Source: Lepus europaeus (taxonomy: Eukaryota; Chordata; Mammalia; Lagomorpha; Leporidae). Taken from it: a stretch of 64,000 bases of DNA. The notes under the pieces were generated by a model. It saw nothing but the letters and a program-made list of their open reading frames with translations, had not been told where the DNA came from and searched no databases. The position numbers and the translations under genes are program-made. Below are positions 52,720 to 62,878 of this stretch, piece by piece (positions within the stretch are counted from its first letter, which is position 1; each line of letters starts with the position of its first letter). The stretch is from positions 77,825,179 to 77,889,178 of the forward strand of contig NC_084840.1 in assembly GCF_033115175.1 (NCBI RefSeq), written 5' to 3'.

Positions 52720-54332
52720 GATGAGCTTTATGCAGCCATGTTTATTGAGCAAATAAGATTCTGTATTAAGTGCTATATTGTGTGGGAGGTAATCAGATTC
52801 CATTGCTAGAGACAAGTTTCTGTTACAAAGATGAAAGAAAGGGCAGTACTCTATGTTTTTTTTTTTTTAAAAAAAAACTATTATTACATGCAGACACAGA
52901 TTCATCTAGAACTTTTATCTAAGACTTAACGCAACAGAAGTGGCTCTTCTTCTCAGTATAAGATGAAGCCCTAAAATAATGACTAAAGCCTTAAAGATGG
53001 AAAATACTCTGATCTGTGGCCCCACCCAAGTAACCATGTGGAGAGATGCCTCTGGTCACGTGGCACAATTAGCATCACCTGGGCCAGCTCAGTCTCTAGT
53101 CCACGTTCCCATTTCTAAGTACACTGTCTAAGATATTCATGACCCACAACAGCATTCACATTGATGCCTTCTGCGTTCCCACCGAAACCAAATGTACTTG
53201 CACTAATTCCTGCCTTGGCTGATGAGCTTCATCCTCTGTTGTTCAGAGCACTGGAATAATGCCTTATGTGTAACACATATTCTATGAGTATCTGTAAAAC
53301 CAATGAATAAATGGGTGCCAGGGCCCACTGGGTTATGGGTGCTAAGGCCCATCAGATGCCCCAACTTCTACCATTTTCATAGCTTCAAGCAGTTAGAAAG
53401 AAGTTTAGAGTGGGTAAATAGTTGATGAAAATCAATCCCAAAAGGGTCTCCTAATAACCCTTTACATTGGAAATGACTGCCTAAGAGAATATATTCTAAC
53501 ATGCCTTCTTATTACCTCTTGATTGACTGGCTCATTCATGAAACCTTAGTGTTACAGCCTACCTAACTTCTAAGCATATTTTTAAATCCCACATAAAATC
53601 TATTCCAAGAGTTGACACCTAATATTGAAGACAAACTTCCAAAGAAACATTGCTGGTAGTGGGGAACACAGAGCTAAAACCATTTCCCAAGACTCGTATG
53701 AAACCCCTGAGTGATAGATTCACACGGGCACAGGTAGGCCTTAGAAAGTCTCAACTGCTGCTTCAGAAAAAGCATCCAGGTGTCAGGATGTCGGCAGAGC
53801 GGCCATCCCAGACAACATGGTCAGATCCTAATCTACCATGGGCTCAGTTTCTGGAGCACAGCCCACTCCCTTTCAACATGGAGAGCTGCCCTGATGCTGA
53901 GTCAGAGATGGTCCTGGTACTTCCGCGGTAGGCCACAGACATGAAAATCAACAACCATGCCCTGCATTACCAGCCTCAGTTGGCCTCCCCTGTGCTCCCT
54001 GAGCTGTCTGTCCTGGGAGTGCCTGTGAGGAAGGTCATTGCAAAGAGGGCTGGACAGTTGGGTCTATGTTGGAATGACAGCACAAATTCCAGACCACCAG
54101 CACAAGGTCACACTTGCAACTATGATCTGAGACACAGGCCAGCTCGAGGCCTTGGAAATACTCTCCAGGGTTCAGGGTTCAGGATTCAGGGCTGCAAAGG
54201 GACTCAAACAAATGTTCTATCCATAGCAATTAGGGGTTTCAGACAAACAGGAAGAACCCTCTGCAGCCTGATGCTGGGCACAGTAAGAGCAGCAATCCAG
54301 GAGTCTCCAGCCCGGCCTGGTCCGTGTTCAGT
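52720..54332 (-). other. ASB13: ASB13 3' untranslated region (predicted)
   Basis: Runs from the base after the ASB13 stop to just past the first canonical AATAAA on the minus strand. No young SINE or L1 interrupts it, unlike the DNA on either side. Plus-strand frames at 53650-53931 and 53941-54342 are antisense to this UTR and not credible genes. A degenerate (TTCAGGG)n run lies at about 54168-54200. The length of about 1.6 kb fits my recollection of the human mRNA. Confidence 0.6.
52741..52746 (-). terminator. candidate ASB13 polyadenylation signal
   Basis: TTTATT on the plus strand gives AATAAA on the gene strand, about 1590 bases past the stop codon. I saw no other canonical hexamer between it and the stop. 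Cleavage would fall near 52720-52730. Confidence 0.55.
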
Positions 54333-54460
54333 TCAGTTGTAGGAAAGGTAATCAATGAGCCGGGGAGGGATATTTAACTTGGCGATCTTCTCCAGTCCTC
54401 GGACACCGGTAGCCTTCCTCAAGCTCACCCTGCAGAGTTGTGACAGGGTCAGAGGTGTCT
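54333..54460 (-). CDS. ASB13: ASB13 last coding exon (SOCS box)
   Basis: The acceptor is a strong pyrimidine run (ctttctctttttctag) before AGACACC. The first two bases complete Lys237. The exon encodes TPLTLSQLCRVSLRKATG, the BC box with its Leu, Cys and Leu-Arg positions that contact Elongin C. A CUL5-box-like IPPRLIDYL follows, and the C-terminus YLSYN, then TGA at 54335-54333. Human has Asn where this sequence has Ser in RVSLRK, if I recall correctly. Confidence 0.95.
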
Positions 54461-57400
54461 CTAGAAAAAGAGAAAGAAGAGGTGCATGAGGTTAGTTTCA
54501 GGAAGGAGCATAACATCTTTCAGTCTAATAAAACACTGGGATGGAATTGGAAAATCTCCCCTTTCCCCCTGGAAATACGATGGACTCAGGATGCCTTCTC
54601 TGAAAGTTTATCACAAAGGATCTCCAGAGACCCAAAGAAAGAAGATCAAAAGATAGAATTTGGGTAATGTCCATTTGGATTGCATTTGGGAGAGCATTAG
54701 CTTTTGGGGGTGTTTATCTGGGTTTCTGGTATGTTTTAAGGGGGTCTTTTGAGTTTTTTTTTTTTTTTTTTTTTTGACACAGTATGATAGTTCAGCACAA
54801 AGATAGTCAACAAAGAACTAATCTGTAGCTAGTAGGCTCATTTGTCAAACATCCACCCAAAGAAGGCAGAGGTCAAGGGGTTGGGACCAGGGTAGATGCT
54901 GGTGGTCAGCTCTTGTTGCTCTGGACCAGAGGCTCCACTGTCACCAGTATTCACAGGCCACAGGGAAACCAGGGAGAACTGGTACATCAGCCCAGACAGC
55001 TCCAGCAAAGTACTCAAATGCACGTCCAAGTGGCGAAGGTTGGGGTTCAGGACTAAAGATGAAGCCCTCAAGGAGTGGAAGCTTAAGGAGATCTAGTAAC
55101 CCAGGGACCCCAGTTGAAAGATGGAGGTGGCTGGTGGTCTGGCCCAGGGCTCACTTTCGTAGTACTCGAAGCACTTGGCGGGGGCGCTGCTGCTCCACGT
55201 GTAGTCAGATGGCTTCTTCCCTCGGTTGTCCCGGGCGTAGATGTTGCCTCCAAACTCAATGAGCATCTCGATGAGGTCAACGTTCTTCACCTTGGCCGCA
55301 TGATGAAGGGCTGTCTCATGAAGTTTTGCTGCATTGACGTTGGCCCCTGGAGGCCCAACGTGGAGAACACATGTCATCAAGGAAAGAACTTGGAGCCAAG
55401 AGAAAAACTGGCTTGTTCATCTTTATTCAGCACAGCAAAAACAGCTGCCAAAATAATTCCCACCCAGAAAACAAAATCAAGACGGACTTGATAGTAGCTT
55501 ATTCAAAAATGTTTTTCAAAATCCAAAAGCAGCACTTACTTTTCTTTATGAGAAAACAATTAACAATAATGAAGAAACAGAACTGGATATAGAACCAAAA
55601 AGAAAAAACAAAACAAAAGCCTTCCTCATGAATGAAACATCAGCTCCGATAATCTATGCTGACTGCCTCACCAATCTTTGGATTTCTGGAGGCTCAGGCT
55701 GAGTCATCCCAGGACCCAAGCTTGTCCCTGAACACACATACTGCTTCTTCCTACTATGGGCACAGCACAATGCTCTAAAAATATTGGTGGAATGAAAGAA
55801 TGAATATTCCTTAAATATAAATATTCTTCTACCAAGGAGAGAATAAAGACAAATCAAGTAATGTACCTAAAAGGTGATAGAGTTCATTTAAAGATTAAAC
55901 TGTGAATTCAACTCTGCCCTCTGCATCCTTCTAGTAGGCATTCAGGAAAATGCAAAGAATCAATAGCTAAATACAGTACTTTTCAATGCATTTAAAAAAT
56001 AAAGACTTTGATAAAAATACAATTTGTGTAAACACATTCTTAGAGCATGGCCATCACTGATTCTATATAATAGGGTTTCTTGGGGTCTCAGAATTTTCTT
56101 GGAAAAAAGAACACCAACTTCTTTAAAGTTTGCTCTTGAGTAGAGATGGAGATTATAAGAAAAAGTAAATACAGAAAAGTATTTTAAAGAAGTCAAGTAA
56201 ATAGACTAGTATCAGTAATGCTTCAAATAACAGATTCAAATCAAAATATTAAAATAAGGGCTGGAGTTGTGGCGTAGCAGGTTAAGTCACAGCCTGAAAC
56301 ACCAGCATCCCATAAGGGTGCGAGTTGAGTCCCAGCCACTCCATTTCTGATCCAACTCCCTGCTAATGTGCCTGGGAAAGCAGTAGAGGATGGCCCAAGT
56401 ATTTGGGTTCCTGCACCCATATGGGAGACCTAGATGAAGCTCCTGACTTTGTCCTGGCCTAACCCTGGCTGTTGCAGCCATTTTGGGAGTGAACCAGTAG
56501 ATGGAAGACCTCTCTCTCTCTGTCTCTCTCTGCCTTTCAACTAAATAAATAAATCTTTTTTATAAACAATAAAATATTACCAAAAGCAAAATACTACCAA
56601 AAGCAAGTGAGTATCTGGCCTAGCAATTAAACTGTCCACATCTGAGTACCTGAGTTTGACTCTGCTCCTGATTCCAACTGTCTCCTAATGTACACACCCT
56701 GAGAAGCATATGATGGCTCAAGCAGTTGGGTCTGCTACCCACATGGGAGTCCAGGACTGCAATCTCTGATTTTGGGCTCAGCCTGACCCAGCTCCAGTTG
56801 TTGCAGGCATTTGGGGAGTTAAGCAGTAGATGAGCAATAGCTCCCTGTCTGTAGCCACCCTCCCCTGAAAATAGTATCATTGTGTGTATATATGTATGTC
56901 TATCTCCTAAATAATTTATTTTAAAAAGCAAGACTTTTTTTAAAAAAATCATTACACTAGTATGTCACCACTTAATGGTAGTTTCAGAAGATTTTATTGG
57001 GCTATTTGCTTGGCTTCTTTAAAACACTTTTTTCTAATCCCTTTATAGTCTCCTTCTCTATTCTAAAGACTTCAAGGATGATGGTATTTCGTGTAAAACA
57101 ACAACAACAACAACAACAAAAAAAAAACTCTGAGGTTCCAGGAGATGCCACTGTATAGAATCAATGATGGCCATGCTCTAAGAATGACAGCTTACATATT
57201 GTGTTCTTATCAAAATCTTTATTTTTAGTGCATTGAAATGAAGTGAATATATGGCTATTATACCTTCTAGTTCCCCCAAATTTTGAAAAAAAAACAAAAA
57301 CAAAAAAACCCTACTTTCAGCTTTATAATGATAATAGAAGCAAAGAAAAATTTTTTGCCATTTCCCACAGCCAAAACTCAGAATTCAAGTCAATAAAATG

Positions 57401-60400
57401 GCTTGGTATCTAAGTAAAGTTATCTAATTTGATAGAAATATATTATGAGAACAATATTAAAAAGCAATAAATTAGATAAGTGAAATACTTTCCCCTGCAA
57501 CAAACTATTATCTCACATCAGGGGTTTTCTTCCAACACTTGCCTATGGGAATAAATAAATCTAACTGTACTGCAATCAATGCAAGTGCAAACTGTGAATG
57601 CTAAATGTACAACTGCAATGAGCAGTGCTGCAATGAAAAACAAATTATAAAGTCCACAGAACCTAAAGTCCAAGTAACCTGCTCTCCTACCATTAATTCT
57701 GACATCTTGCCAACTAGGAAGGAACATGATTCTATTTTATCAAAGGAGAAAGAGACACATGGGAAACAAAACTACTCTGTTATGGTCAGAGAGAAAATTG
57801 GCTGGAAAGAGCTCTGAAAATCATCCGCTTTCTTGCTGTTTGCTAGGTTGCTCTGCAGATAAGGCTTGGGCAAGGTGACTTTTGCAAAGAGATGGCCTTC
57901 CCAAGGCATACAATGGGATCTCTCCAAAATCTGTGGTTGGCATCTTCTGATTAGGAGTAAAAGAAGAAGGTGAATATGGAAGGAAGCTGGAATCAGCAGC
58001 ACCAGTTAGAAACACCAGGCCAGGTATGCACACAGAATGCAGATGGACCTTGAAAGTATAGTGTTGGGTAATTAAGAAGAAATAGAGTAAGATACCTAAC
58101 CCAGTACCATTTATGTCCACTCAAAATGTGTGCCTTGACTGATCAGTATCCTACAAAAACACAGAAATAAAACACAGATACATATTACAAGAGGGAGTAC
58201 AGGCACAATAGAAGGAAGGAAGGGAGGTAAACCGGGGAAAGTGGTTTTATGTGAAATGAGAGAAAAAGAAACAGAGACAGAGAGGGAAGCCAGCAAAACA
58301 AACAGAACCATCTGGACATTAAAAACTCTCAGCTTCACGCTTCAGAGAAACAAGTCAAAGTTGGCTCATTACCAAAATCCTGATTTCAAAGCAACATAAG
58401 ATAAAAGTGGATTCAAAGCAAAATCATGGCTGGCAAGGTGAAGGGATTCTCTGATACCCTTTAGTATTCCAGGAGCCAGCAGAATAAGCACAGATAGCCC
58501 AGTATGTGCTTTTTGCAACAATAAACTGTAAAACGATTGTGATAAGCACTGTGCTGAGAGAAAGGCAGCATAATGACAGCACTACTTCTGAATGTTTCCA
58601 GCAGAGTTAAATATTTACTGCTAGTGATTAGATTAAAAATTACTTCACCATAATAACTGGACTTTCACCTTCCCTGGCCCTCCTCCTTTGCAAATATAAC
58701 CTAGTTCCTTGATTGGCCTCAGTGCCTACAAAGGGAACAAAAAGAACAACCATCTCTGTGTCCATCCTGTGGAGCATAACACAGCTCAGCTTCTGACGCA
58801 GTCCCCAGACCCTCTCCGATTCACCTGTGAAAGCACCTGCATGTACTTGTTTTGCTTAGGGGCACGGCCCATGTAAGCCAATCAGAATGTGGCAAAAGTT
58901 CAAGCCAAAGCCTCTGTTTAGGTTTGGACATTAGGGCCCAACTCGGGCCAACAGGACATGAGGGGAAGTGTGCCCAAAACATCTGGGACAGATTTTTCCA
59001 GTCTGTCAAAGAGGGCTGGCATTGTGACACAGCAGGTTAAGCAGTTGCCTGTGACTAGGCATCCCATATGGAACTGCCTATTTGAGTCCCAGCTGCATTG
59101 CCTCTGATCCACCTCCATGATACTGTGCCTGGGAAAGCAGTGGAAGATGGTCCAAGTGCTTGGGCCCTGCCACCCACACAGGAGACCTAGATGGAGTTCC
59201 AAGCTCCTAGCTTTAGCCTTGACCAGCTCTGACAGTTGTGGCCATTTGAGTAATGAAACAGTGGATGGAAGAGCTTTCCCTATCACTTTGCCTTTCAAAA
59301 TAAATACATCTTAAAAAATTTATCAGAGCCTCAAAAAGTGAAGTCTGAATCTACTATCACCATTTGACCATTCCTACTAAGCCAGGCCTGGGTAAAGCTA
59401 TCATGGAGAAAAGTAGAGTTGCAAAAATCAAAGAAATGGAGAACTTGGTGACATTGTTGAAAAAGCAGGTCAGGCTGACCCTAAACCGTCTTTACTTCTC
59501 ATCTTTTAAGTTAAATGAACCAATAAATATCCTTGATACCAATTAATATCCTTAAATAGTAAATACACTATTTACTTAGGTGCAATAGATGTAATATTCC
59601 TTACAAAGGAGTCACAAATGATACAAGGTCCTAAACAATATAGAAAGGACGTTGTGTTAAAACAATAAGTTGATTCTTTCCCCTGCAGTCACACAAAAAG
59701 AAACTGAAGAAGAAATGGAATTTGCGTGTACCGAGTGAATGGAGCACAATAGTAATAATACTGCCCCACATTGGCACAAATGGATCCAGCCACCAGAGGA
59801 GAGCTCAGCTGAAGACTGATGTCTGTTTCTAATCAAGATATCTCATCACGGTATAAAAATGTTTAGAAATCTTAACAAGCCTTACACAAAATTAATCTTT
59901 CCACAGCAAAGACTCCAAAACGGCTCATTTAAGTAAGAGTCTCCAAAAGAAAACTCCACATTACTTAAACTCAAATGGCTGTCACCTGGGGGAAACTCGT
60001 ATCTTTCTATTTCTGAACATTTTGTTTTTTATCCTAGGTTAACACTCAGCACTAATGAAATGGCTGAGCTACAATTTTCCCTCAATCAAACATTTTAAAT
60101 TTGATTCCTATTAAAACCCTTGGCCAATATTCTCTTTGGCAACATCTTAAATCTGATGTAAGCAGATCCTGTCGCTAACCTTCAGTTGGCTGAATGTTTT
60201 GGTTTTTTTCCCATCTTGGCAATCTCTCTATCCTGAGCCTTTTTTTGGACACCTGTTAATGTCCTCAATTCCAAAAGCTCCATTCTCTTAAACATAGCAG
60301 ACTCTTGTTCCCATTATTTCCTCATCTCTCAGATTCAGAAAACAGCCTCATCAAGCAGACAGTTGTTTGATTCCTCCAGAAATAATCATTAACATTTGTT

Positions 60401-62878
60401 GAGCACCAACTACATAGAAGAGCCAGGGAAAACATCATCACAAATCCTCCCAATAACCTTGCAAAATGAGTTTTATTTTTCCAGTTTTATAGACATACAA
60501 ATTGAGACCCAAGCTCTCAGCTGGCAAGTGGAGACCATTCAAATCCTGGTCTGTCTGATCCTGATGGCTGGCTCTCACCCACACAGGTAAATACCAGCTC
60601 ACGTAAACACCCACGCACCTGCATTGAGCAGCACTTTGACACAGTCCAGATGCTCTCGTGCACAGGCTACATGTAGAGGGGTCCCAAAATGGCAATCGTG
60701 TGCTTCCAGGTTGGCCCCAACGTCAATAAGAAGTCTCACACATTCGGAACTCCCTTAAAATAAATGGAAAAGGATGGAAAACACTCATGGATATACAGAC
60801 TGGACATAGTAAGCATGATAGAAACCAGCAGCTGCTCTAAATCAGCCTGAATCTGGCTGCAGGGAACAGGAGGGGAAACAAGGTATATATCCCAACTGAA
60901 GGAGCAGTTTATGACCCCATGTGGCCCCAGGGAACCAAGGGACAGCTGTCTTGTCCTTTCTCTTGAGAAGTGGGATGGTTCACAGCCTACATGGCAGAGG
61001 GACAAAAAGGCTGTGTTGTGAGAACAGATTTTGGACACTCTCCAGGAACGGACAGAGAAGAGTCCTGTCTGCCCCTGCAGTGCATCTGGGGAGTGTCCAG
61101 CCTATGATGACAACATGCTGCTGGCATCCCAGTCCTGCCTCCTGAATGAACACTCTTGGACTTTCCCACCAACACAAGGGTTGCCCTCTAGCCATACTGA
61201 GGCTGCCACCTTCTCCCGGGCTTGGCTTCTTGTGTCTTGAATGCAGCATGGATCAAAGTTTGGTGTCCTCTTCCCTCTCTTCCTGGCACATTCTGCCCCA
61301 GGCCTATCCTCCCATCTTTTCTTCACTATGGGTAGCTACCCAATCTCCACCTCCAACCCTGAAACTGAGCCCACATCTAAAACTGGCTATTCTCTGGATA
61401 TCTCAACTACTACAGTCCCCTTTCCTCTCAGCCAATTCCTCTCAGCCAGCGGCATCGCTCCCAGCTCAAACCCGAGTTATTTTTGACTACTTGTGCCTTT
61501 CTCTGATAACTAAATCCTATTGACTCTTCCCCCAAACCTTGTAAAGGAACCCATACCACACCATCATCCTACTTTAGATCCTGAATACAATGTTCATAGA
61601 TCATTACAATGGCCCAATCTCATCCTTCTGTTTCCAAAATATTTCCCCAACCATCACTTTAGTCTGTCTCTATACAGATGGCTGCTAAAATAACCTTTCA
61701 ACATTTTACTACCTTGTCATTCAATACCAGCTCAAAAACCTCCAAGACCTCTCAGCAACAATCCTGCAGTGTCAAAAGATGATGTCACTGAGAAAATTAG
61801 GGGTAAGGCAATAGGGAGGAACACTCCCATTTGGCCCCATGGAGGAAGGCATACCTCACACCCTACATCCCAGAGAAATGCATCCAAATACCAATCAAAA
61901 TAGAGGTTACAGGGATGGGCATCTAGCCTAGAGGCTAAGATGCCAGTTAAGAGGCTCACATCCCACATAGGAGTACTTAAATTCAACACCTGGCTCCAGG
62001 TAATGCAGATCCTAGGAGGCAGCAATGATGATGCAAGTCTTTGGGTCCCTGTTTCCCGTATGGGAGACCTGGACTGCATTTCCAGGTCTCCAAGTAATTT
62101 TCCCTGTGCTTGAAAAGGCCCTCTTCTTATATTTGCACCATCTGAAGTCTGTCCATTCTTTTGAGGATGGTTGAAATCCCACTGCTTCCCTGAGCCTCTC
62201 CTCTGAATGTGCCCAATCATGTTCGGGTCTTGCTTCTCGTCTAGACAGATGAGAAGCCTGCAGACAAACCACTGCAAATACTAAGAGATCAGCTATAGAG
62301 TTGACTGAGTTCCAGTGTTCACATCAGAAGGACACTTGGAGACTCCATCGAGAAGAAGAAACCGCAGGCAACACAGGATTCACTGCCTCCCAGCACTGGT
62401 GAAGAACTTCCCACTAGGAGGAAAAGCTTAGACTCTGCACAGCTGAGCAACAGGGACACAGAATGCTCCTCCACCAACACAGGAGTTTCTACTTCTGTCT
62501 ACACTGCATCAATCCTTCACAAGAATGGGATGGGAGAGGGAATGGGAGATGGGATGGTTGCACGTGGGAGGGAGGTTATGGGGGGAATATATTTCAAAAG
62601 TTGTACTTTCGAAATTTATATTTATTAAATAAAAGTTTTTAAAAAAATAAAATCAAACTGTTAAAAAAAAAAAAGCAAAGAAACTTCTGGAGCCCATCTT
62701 GGCCAGCTCACCCATCCACCAACTCACCACTCATGCAAGCTTCGTGCAAGGGGGATGCTGTGTACAGGGGTGGGTTGACCTTCGCTCCGTAGGACAGTAA
62801 GAGCTTCACACACTCAATGCTACCCGAGGCACAGGCATCACAGAGAGGGGTGCTGCCATCAATATTGCGGGCATCCAC
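54333..62878 (-). CDS. ASB13: ASB13, ankyrin repeat and SOCS box protein 13 (3' four exons)
   Basis: The substrate-receptor subunit of a Cullin-5/Elongin B-C (ECS) ubiquitin ligase. The ankyrin repeats bind the target and the SOCS box docks Elongin C and CUL5. The coding join on the minus strand is 62878-62728, 60753-60619, 55346-55155, 54460-54333 (606 nt, 201 residues plus TGA). Every junction has GT-AG, and the three internal introns are all phase 1. The exons match residues 78-278 of the 278-residue human protein as remembered, almost residue for residue. The first 77 residues (with the start codon and about two ankyrin repeats) lie outside the window. I considered ASB11 and ASB5, whose SOCS boxes and repeat sequences differ. 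No frameshift or stop is seen. Confidence 0.95.
54461..55154 (-). other. ASB13 last intron
   Basis: 694 bp. Contains a pure T20-plus run at about 54757-54775. No SINE, exon or RNA gene recognised. Confidence 0.85.
55155..55346 (-). CDS. ASB13: ASB13 penultimate coding exon (ankyrin repeats 5-6)
   Basis: 192 nt, phase 1 at both ends. The acceptor is gggcctccag, the donor A|gtgagc. It encodes the end of one repeat (ANVNAAKLHETALHHAAKVKN), the next repeat (VDLIEMLIEFGGNIYARDN) and the linker to the SOCS box (KKPSDYTWSSSAPAKCFEYYE). The TALHHAA block is the ankyrin TPLHxAA motif with Ala for Pro. Confidence 0.96.
56257..56562 (+). mobile_element. CSINE (older), in ASB13 intron
   Basis: 'ggggctggagttgtggcgta' head, 'gagttgagtcc' B box, 'gatggcccaagtatttgggt' core, 'tctgcctttcaactaaataa' end. 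Antisense to the gene. Confidence 0.88.
56603..56860 (+). mobile_element. old tRNA-derived SINE copy, in ASB13 intron
   Basis: 'gtatctggcctagcaattaa' head, 'tcctaatgtacacaccctga', 'ctacccacatgggagtccag', 'ttgcaggcatttggggagtt'. Diverged, tail indistinct. Confidence 0.65.
57099..57127. repeat. (ACA)n microsatellite with A-run
   Basis: About eight ACA units followed by A9. Confidence 0.9.
59010..59318 (+). mobile_element. CSINE (older), in ASB13 intron
   Basis: 'gggctggcattgtgacacag' head, 'tatttgagtcc' B box, 'gatggtccaagtgcttgggc' core, 'tttgcctttcaaaataaata' end. Antisense to the gene. Confidence 0.87.
60385..60590 (-). mobile_element. MIR, close to an ASB13 exon
   Basis: Reversed MIR order is good: 'cattaacatttgttgagcac', 'tcacaaatcctcccaataac', 'attttatagacatac'-like, 'ctcagctggcaagtggaga', 'gctctcacccacaca'. 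It ends about 30 bp left of the exon donor at 60619. Confidence 0.7.
60619..60753 (-). CDS. ASB13: ASB13 exon (ankyrin repeats 4-5)
   Basis: 135 nt, phase 1 at both ends. The acceptor tccatttattttaag is T-rich, the donor is G|gtgcgt. It encodes SSECVRLLIDVGANLEAHD and the canonical ankyrin core GTPLHVACAREHLDCVKVLLNAG. The exon lies just right of a MIR remnant in the intron. Confidence 0.96.
61912..62092 (+). mobile_element. old SINE fragment, in ASB13 intron
   Basis: 'gatgggcatctagcctagag' head, 'acataggagtacttaaattc', 'gtttcccgtatgggagacct'. The 3' half is lost. Confidence 0.6.
62519..62645 (+). mobile_element. short L1 tail, in ASB13 intron
   Basis: The last ~125 bp of the rabbit L1 end: G-rich 'gggatgggagagggaatggg', 'ttgcacgtgggagggaggtt', 'tatttattaaataaaagttt' and poly(A). 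It stops about 80 bp left of an ASB13 exon. Confidence 0.82.
62728..62878 (-). CDS. ASB13: ASB13 exon (ankyrin repeats 3-4), first seen in window
   Basis: 151 nt, entering in phase 0 and leaving in phase 1. The acceptor cttcttcctcttaag precedes GTGGATGCC; the donor is G|gtgagt. It encodes VDARNIDGSTPLCDACASG, SIECVKLLLSYGAKVN and SPLHEACMSG, i.e. ankyrin TPL and SPLHEA cores. It is probably the third coding exon of six. The preceding exon is not found between 62879 and 64000. Confidence 0.96.

Larger units (their letters stand above)
55347..60618 (-). other. ASB13 intron of 5.3 kb
   Basis: Between the two ankyrin exons. Contains SINE copies at 56257, 56603 and 59010, an (ACA)n run at 57099-57123 and a MIR at about 60385. 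The remaining AT-rich DNA, including 57130-59000 and 59320-60380, shows nothing I recognise. Confidence 0.85.
60754..62727 (-). other. ASB13 intron of 2.0 kb
   Basis: Holds an old SINE fragment (61912-62092) and an L1 tail (62519-62645). The rest, including 60754-61900, shows overlapping frames on both strands without a domain. Confidence 0.85.

Noticed and set aside
53941..54342. 133-codon plus-strand frame
   Set aside because: It is antisense to the ASB13 UTR and the last few codons. The coding evidence is clearly on the minus strand.
61732..62277. 181-codon minus-strand frame inside an ASB13 intron
   Set aside because: It overlaps an old SINE fragment and intronic DNA, with no domain and no splice signals linking it to the ASB13 exons.
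54333..62878. assignment as ASB11, ASB5 or ASB9
   Set aside because: These relatives share the fold, but the repeats NIDGSTPLCDACASG and HETALHHAAKVKN and the terminus IPPRLIDYLSYN are those I recall for ASB13. The residue count also fits its 278-residue length.
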